From contig NZ_BIFH01000067.1 of NCBI RefSeq assembly GCF_003967355.1, positions 1 through 33,266 of the forward strand: a DNA stretch of 33,266 nt, written 5' to 3'. Position 1 is the stretch's first letter. Each line of letters begins with the position of its first letter. Source of the DNA: Embleya hyalina (lineage in GTDB: Bacteria > Actinomycetota > Actinomycetes > Streptomycetales > Streptomycetaceae). Shown in pieces: positions 31,077 through 33,266 of this stretch. The notes under the pieces are model-generated. The model worked only from the letters and a program-made list of their open reading frames with translations. It searched no databases and was not told the DNA's origin. The translations under genes were made by a program, and so were the position numbers.

Positions 31077-31355
31077 ATGCGTCTCCGCAACTTCGTACTC
31101 GGTCTCGCCACCGGTGGCGCCATCCTCACCGGCACCGTGCTGGGGGCGGCTCCCGCCCAGGCCGCACCCGCGACGGTCGCCTGCACCCATCCGTGCCACC
31201 CGCCGACCAGCCCCGGCTACACCTACATCACCGACTACTACTGGGCCAGTGCGTGCAACGACACCGGCAACCAGGGGATCAACGCCCATCGCTGGTCGAG
31301 CTACCAGTGCACCGGCGGGGGCCAGTTCGAGAATTACGAGCTGTGGGTGAAGTAG
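31077..31355 (+). CDS. Small secreted four-cysteine peptide
   Basis: 92 residues. The signal peptide (about 1-29: LRNFVLGLATGGAILTGTVLG, cleavage AQA-AP) precedes a mature part of about 62 residues. Four cysteines, at 36, 40, 60 and 78, suggest two disulfides. The mature sequence is aromatic-rich (YTYITDYYW, RWSSYQ) with no homologue I recognise. It could be an inhibitor, a surface peptide or an antimicrobial; the sequence does not decide. ATG 31077 was chosen for the RBS GAAGGGA and because the signal peptide starts there. A CRP-type site lies upstream and a strong hairpin downstream. Confidence 0.8.
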   Translation: MRLRNFVLGLATGGAILTGTVLGAAPAQAAPATVACTHPCHPPTSPGYTYITDYYWASACNDTGNQGINAHRWSSYQCTGGGQFENYELWVK

Positions 31356-31431
31356 CCCTCGACTCCGTCGGGCGGCGCCGCCGAGAGCCCACGATCCCGG
31401 GCCGGACCGGGCCGGGCCACCGCCGCCCGGA

Positions 31432-31469
31432 TGTCGTCCCCGCCGCCGCCACAGGCGGCGGGGACGACA
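31432..31469. terminator. Bidirectional hairpin terminator
   Basis: A perfect 16-bp stem (31432-31447 with 31454-31469; TGTCGTCCCCGCCGCC on the left) with loop GCCACA. It is in the 285-base gap between the secreted peptide and the convergent VOC gene, which shows nothing else. Confidence 0.85.
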
Positions 31470-31640
31470 CCGGGGTCCCGGTGCGGTCGACACCGCCGGC
31501 GGCGCCGCACGGCGACGGCCGACACGAACCCGGCGGCACCGGCCCGCTCGGGTGCACCGCGCCACCGACATCCGGCTTCCGTGTCGATTCCGTCCGTGTT
31601 GCTGCGGGCGTCGGGGCCCGGACTGCTGCCCGGCCTACGC

Positions 31641-31994
31641 TCAGCTCTTCCGCTCACTCAGGACACAGAACTCGTTGCCCTCCGGGTCGAGGAGGGTCAC
31701 CCAGTGCTGCTCGTCCCCCACGGTGTCGGCGCGTCGGGCACCGAGGGAGAGCAACCGGGCGACCTCGGCCTCCTGGTCGTCGGGGCGGAAGTCGGGGTGG
31801 AGCCGGTTTTTCGACGTCTTGCCCTCGGGGACAGGCACGAAGAGGAGCCCCGGCATCCGATCCGGCGCAGGCCGGATCTCGATGATCTCCTCGGACTCGT
31901 CGACCACTACCCAGCCGAGAGCCTCGGCCCACCAGCGCCCGAGAGCGACGGGGTCGGCGGAGTCGACGATGATCTGTTCCCATTCCAGTGCCAT
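31641..31994 (-). CDS. VOC-family (glyoxalase-like) protein
   Basis: 117 residues with the two-module VOC pattern: MALEWEQIIVDSADPVALGR-type first strand and helix, then WWAEALGWVVVDESEE, PGLLFVPVPEGKTSKNRLHP (the H-x-D 'LHPDFR' site), and the final sheet with WVTLLDPEGNEFCVL. This is the glyoxalase_6-like group, with the potential metal ligand His in RLHPDF and Glu in GNEF. The substrate is unknown; resistance or degradation roles are only guesses. ATG 31994 was chosen; an in-frame ATG at 32006 adds four residues. It is convergent with the secreted peptide gene. Confidence 0.85.
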   Translation of the reverse strand: MALEWEQIIVDSADPVALGRWWAEALGWVVVDESEEIIEIRPAPDRMPGLLFVPVPEGKTSKNRLHPDFRPDDQEAEVARLLSLGARRADTVGDEQHWVTLLDPEGNEFCVLSERKS

Positions 31995-32402
31995 GGGCCT
32001 GAGCATAGACAGGACCGGCGGCCCACCTGCGCCTCCGTCGAGGGGCGGGCGACCCCGGAGGCACGCAGTTCCCGCGCGAGCGTGGCGGCCCCCGATGAAC
32101 CACGACCGAGCGCCGCACAGCGCCACGCTTCGCCATTTCGCTGGGAGCTACTAGCGCAGTACCACTCCGACCGCAACCGCAATCGGCTAATTCACCCGAG
32201 CGGAGCAATTGGGCGATCGCCCGGCAAGCGGATATAAGCCGAATGGGTGACGATAATCTCATCGTCCGATGCGCGACGAATCGCGTTCGGCGCACACCTG
32301 TAATCTCCACGCCGAGTTCAGCCGATGTCGATCGACGCGGGGTCCGGCAGGTGTGGCGCGCCGACTTTCCTACCTTCGATGAAATATGCGTCGAGGTGCA
32401 CG
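31995..32402. other. Long, lower-GC intergenic region before the CAP gene
   Basis: These 408 bases hold no convincing gene. They include a promoter-like element at 32209-32238 with the palindrome GGGCGATCGCCC (32211-32222) in its spacer. The leader of the CAP gene follows. Composition is clearly poorer in G/C than upstream. Confidence 0.5.
32209..32238 (+). promoter_or_regulatory. Putative promoter with internal palindrome for the CAP gene
   Basis: TTGGGC (32209-32214), 18 bases, TATAAG (32233-32238; 5 of 6 to TATAAT). The spacer contains GGGCGATCGCCC, a perfect 12-base palindrome, so a repressor there could block the polymerase. It implies a leader of about 160 bases. Confidence 0.4.
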
Positions 32403-33266
32403 ATGAAACCGAACCCTTTCGCAACGGCAGCTGCGATCGTCTGCAGCCTCGTCATGATGAGCCCGACGTGGCCTGCCGCCGCGCATGTGCGCGCTGTTTC
32501 GGCATCTGCTTCCCACGAAAAATCGCCCATCTGTGCTTCGTCCAACGTTCCTCCCGGCACCGGCTCACGGATAAGCTCCGCCGATGCGGCCAATATCGTT
32601 GCCGCTCATAACGCCGCACGCCGAGAGGCCATTCAAAGGTACAACCCCGGCCTTCCCTTGGTTTCTCTCACGTGGAACCCGAAGCTCGCCTGTGACGCGC
32701 AGGCCTGGGCCGATGATCCCGAATCCAGCAAAAACAATATGGGAAACCACAGCAGCCGTGTCAACAATGGCAACGAGGGCGAAAACATCTACAGGGGTGC
32801 CCCTGTGCCGGCACGCCCGATGACAGCGATGGACAGTTGGATGGCCGAGAAGCCTAAATTTGACGCCGACAACAATAGCTTGATCCAAGAGAAGCCTCCC
32901 GACGGAACCAATTACCTTGCCTGGGGGCATTACTCCCAGATCGTGTGGATGTCCCCCGCATCATCCACCACCGCAGTCGGGTGCGGCGTGAAAGAGGGCG
33001 TGCTCGTGTCGGGCAATACCGGGTGGATCATGGTGTGTCGGTACACCGCCGCAGGCAACATCGCGGGGGAACGGGCCATCCCGTCAGGCGGCGGCCCGGT
33101 TGCACCGCCCGCCGATATCGCCGGGGAGCCCGCGCAGCCTGCCACGCTGGTGTGGCCGAACCAGCAGCACGTGTTCTACCGAAGCGCGAACGGCGCCATC
33201 AAACACCGCTTCTGGGACGCCACCCGCAGCCAGGTCTTCGCCGACGACTGGACGGAGAAGGCACAT
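32403..33266 (+). CDS. Secreted CAP/SCP-domain protein with start of a lectin-like domain (3' end outside window)
   Basis: The frame is open to the right edge: 288 residues are visible. A signal peptide (about 1-27, AAAIVCSLVMMSPTWPAAA) is followed by a CAP domain (about 60-220). It has AAHNAAR (67-73), GNHSS (His116), GENI (Glu127), WMAEK (Glu149), GHYSQIVW (His176) and a Cys in VGCG and CRY; the full His-Glu-Glu-His tetrad is kept. A Pro-rich linker leads, from about residue 249, to VWPNQQHVFYRSANGAIKHR, which resembles a repeat of PLL/fucose-lectin-type beta-propellers, cut by the edge. ATG 32403 was chosen for the nearby GAGGTG; ATG 32379 in frame is an alternative. Codon use has more A/T (ATA, TTT, AAA, AAT) than the neighbours. 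It may bind cell walls or glycans; the role is inferred. Confidence 0.8.
   Translation, partial: MKPNPFATAAAIVCSLVMMSPTWPAAAHVRAVSASASHEKSPICASSNVPPGTGSRISSADAANIVAAHNAARREAIQRYNPGLPLVSLTWNPKLACDAQAWADDPESSKNNMGNHSSRVNNGNEGENIYRGAPVPARPMTAMDSWMAEKPKFDADNNSLIQEKPPDGTNYLAWGHYSQIVWMSPASSTTAVGCGVKEGVLVSGNTGWIMVCRYTAAGNIAGERAIPSGGGPVAPPADIAGEPAQPATLVWPNQQHVFYRSANGAIKHRFWDATRSQVFADDWTEKAH

Noticed and set aside
32243-32611. Plus-strand open frame of 122 codons before and into the CAP gene
   Set aside because: It overlaps the signal-peptide region of the CAP gene in another frame and lacks an RBS or recognisable domain.

Overview
The window is high-GC DNA with short intergenic gaps, frequent GTG starts and overlapping stop/start codons. 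Together with LLM/F420-type oxidoreductases, a Streptomyces-type inverted-order GNAT/acyl-CoA-synthetase fusion, a CGNR zinc-finger regulator and a DasR-like site before a chitinase, this points to a Streptomyces-like actinomycete. Genus and species cannot be read from the sequence alone. I see 31 protein-coding genes. Two are cut by the window edges (2-604 and 32403-33266). I see no rRNA, tRNA, CRISPR array, transposase, integrase or attachment site.

Left block (1-5192): the end of a DevS/DosT-like sensor kinase, a DoxX-like membrane protein, an FMN/F420 split-barrel protein and a protein/CoA acyltransferase (Pat type). Near-identical GGGCCG-nn-CGGCCC palindromes lie upstream of the last three. 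This set looks like the edge of a DevR/OsdR-type hypoxia or dormancy regulon.

Second block (5624-8571): a compact three-gene run of unrecognised proteins. The first and third begin with a four-cysteine zinc ribbon and carry membrane segments. The end of the first and the beginning of the second share a Gly/Ala/Val-rich motif. This is the best candidate for an undescribed system.

Middle block (8653-19591): small enzymes and regulators. These are an ABM-like protein, an LLM-class oxidoreductase, a DUF2975/XRE pair with tandem operators, a SnoaL-like protein and a secreted GH18 chitinase with a dre-like site. They are followed by a secreted unknown divergent from an ArsR-type regulator, a secreted Asp-box beta-propeller divergent from a TrmB/LuxR-type regulator, and a MarR regulator with a C-terminal Cys cluster divergent from an AhpD-like protein. 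The MarR/AhpD gap has a clear operator-promoter.

Right block (19777-33266): a TetR-centred cluster (DHA2 exporter, amidase, TetR, alpha/beta hydrolase), a two-component system followed by an MMPL exporter, and an MFS transporter divergent from a CGNR regulator. Then come a small secreted four-cysteine peptide behind a perfect CRP-type palindrome, a VOC protein, and a truncated secreted CAP-domain protein with the start of a lectin-like domain. That last gene sits in visibly lower-GC DNA. Most convergent gene pairs are separated by strong hairpin terminators.
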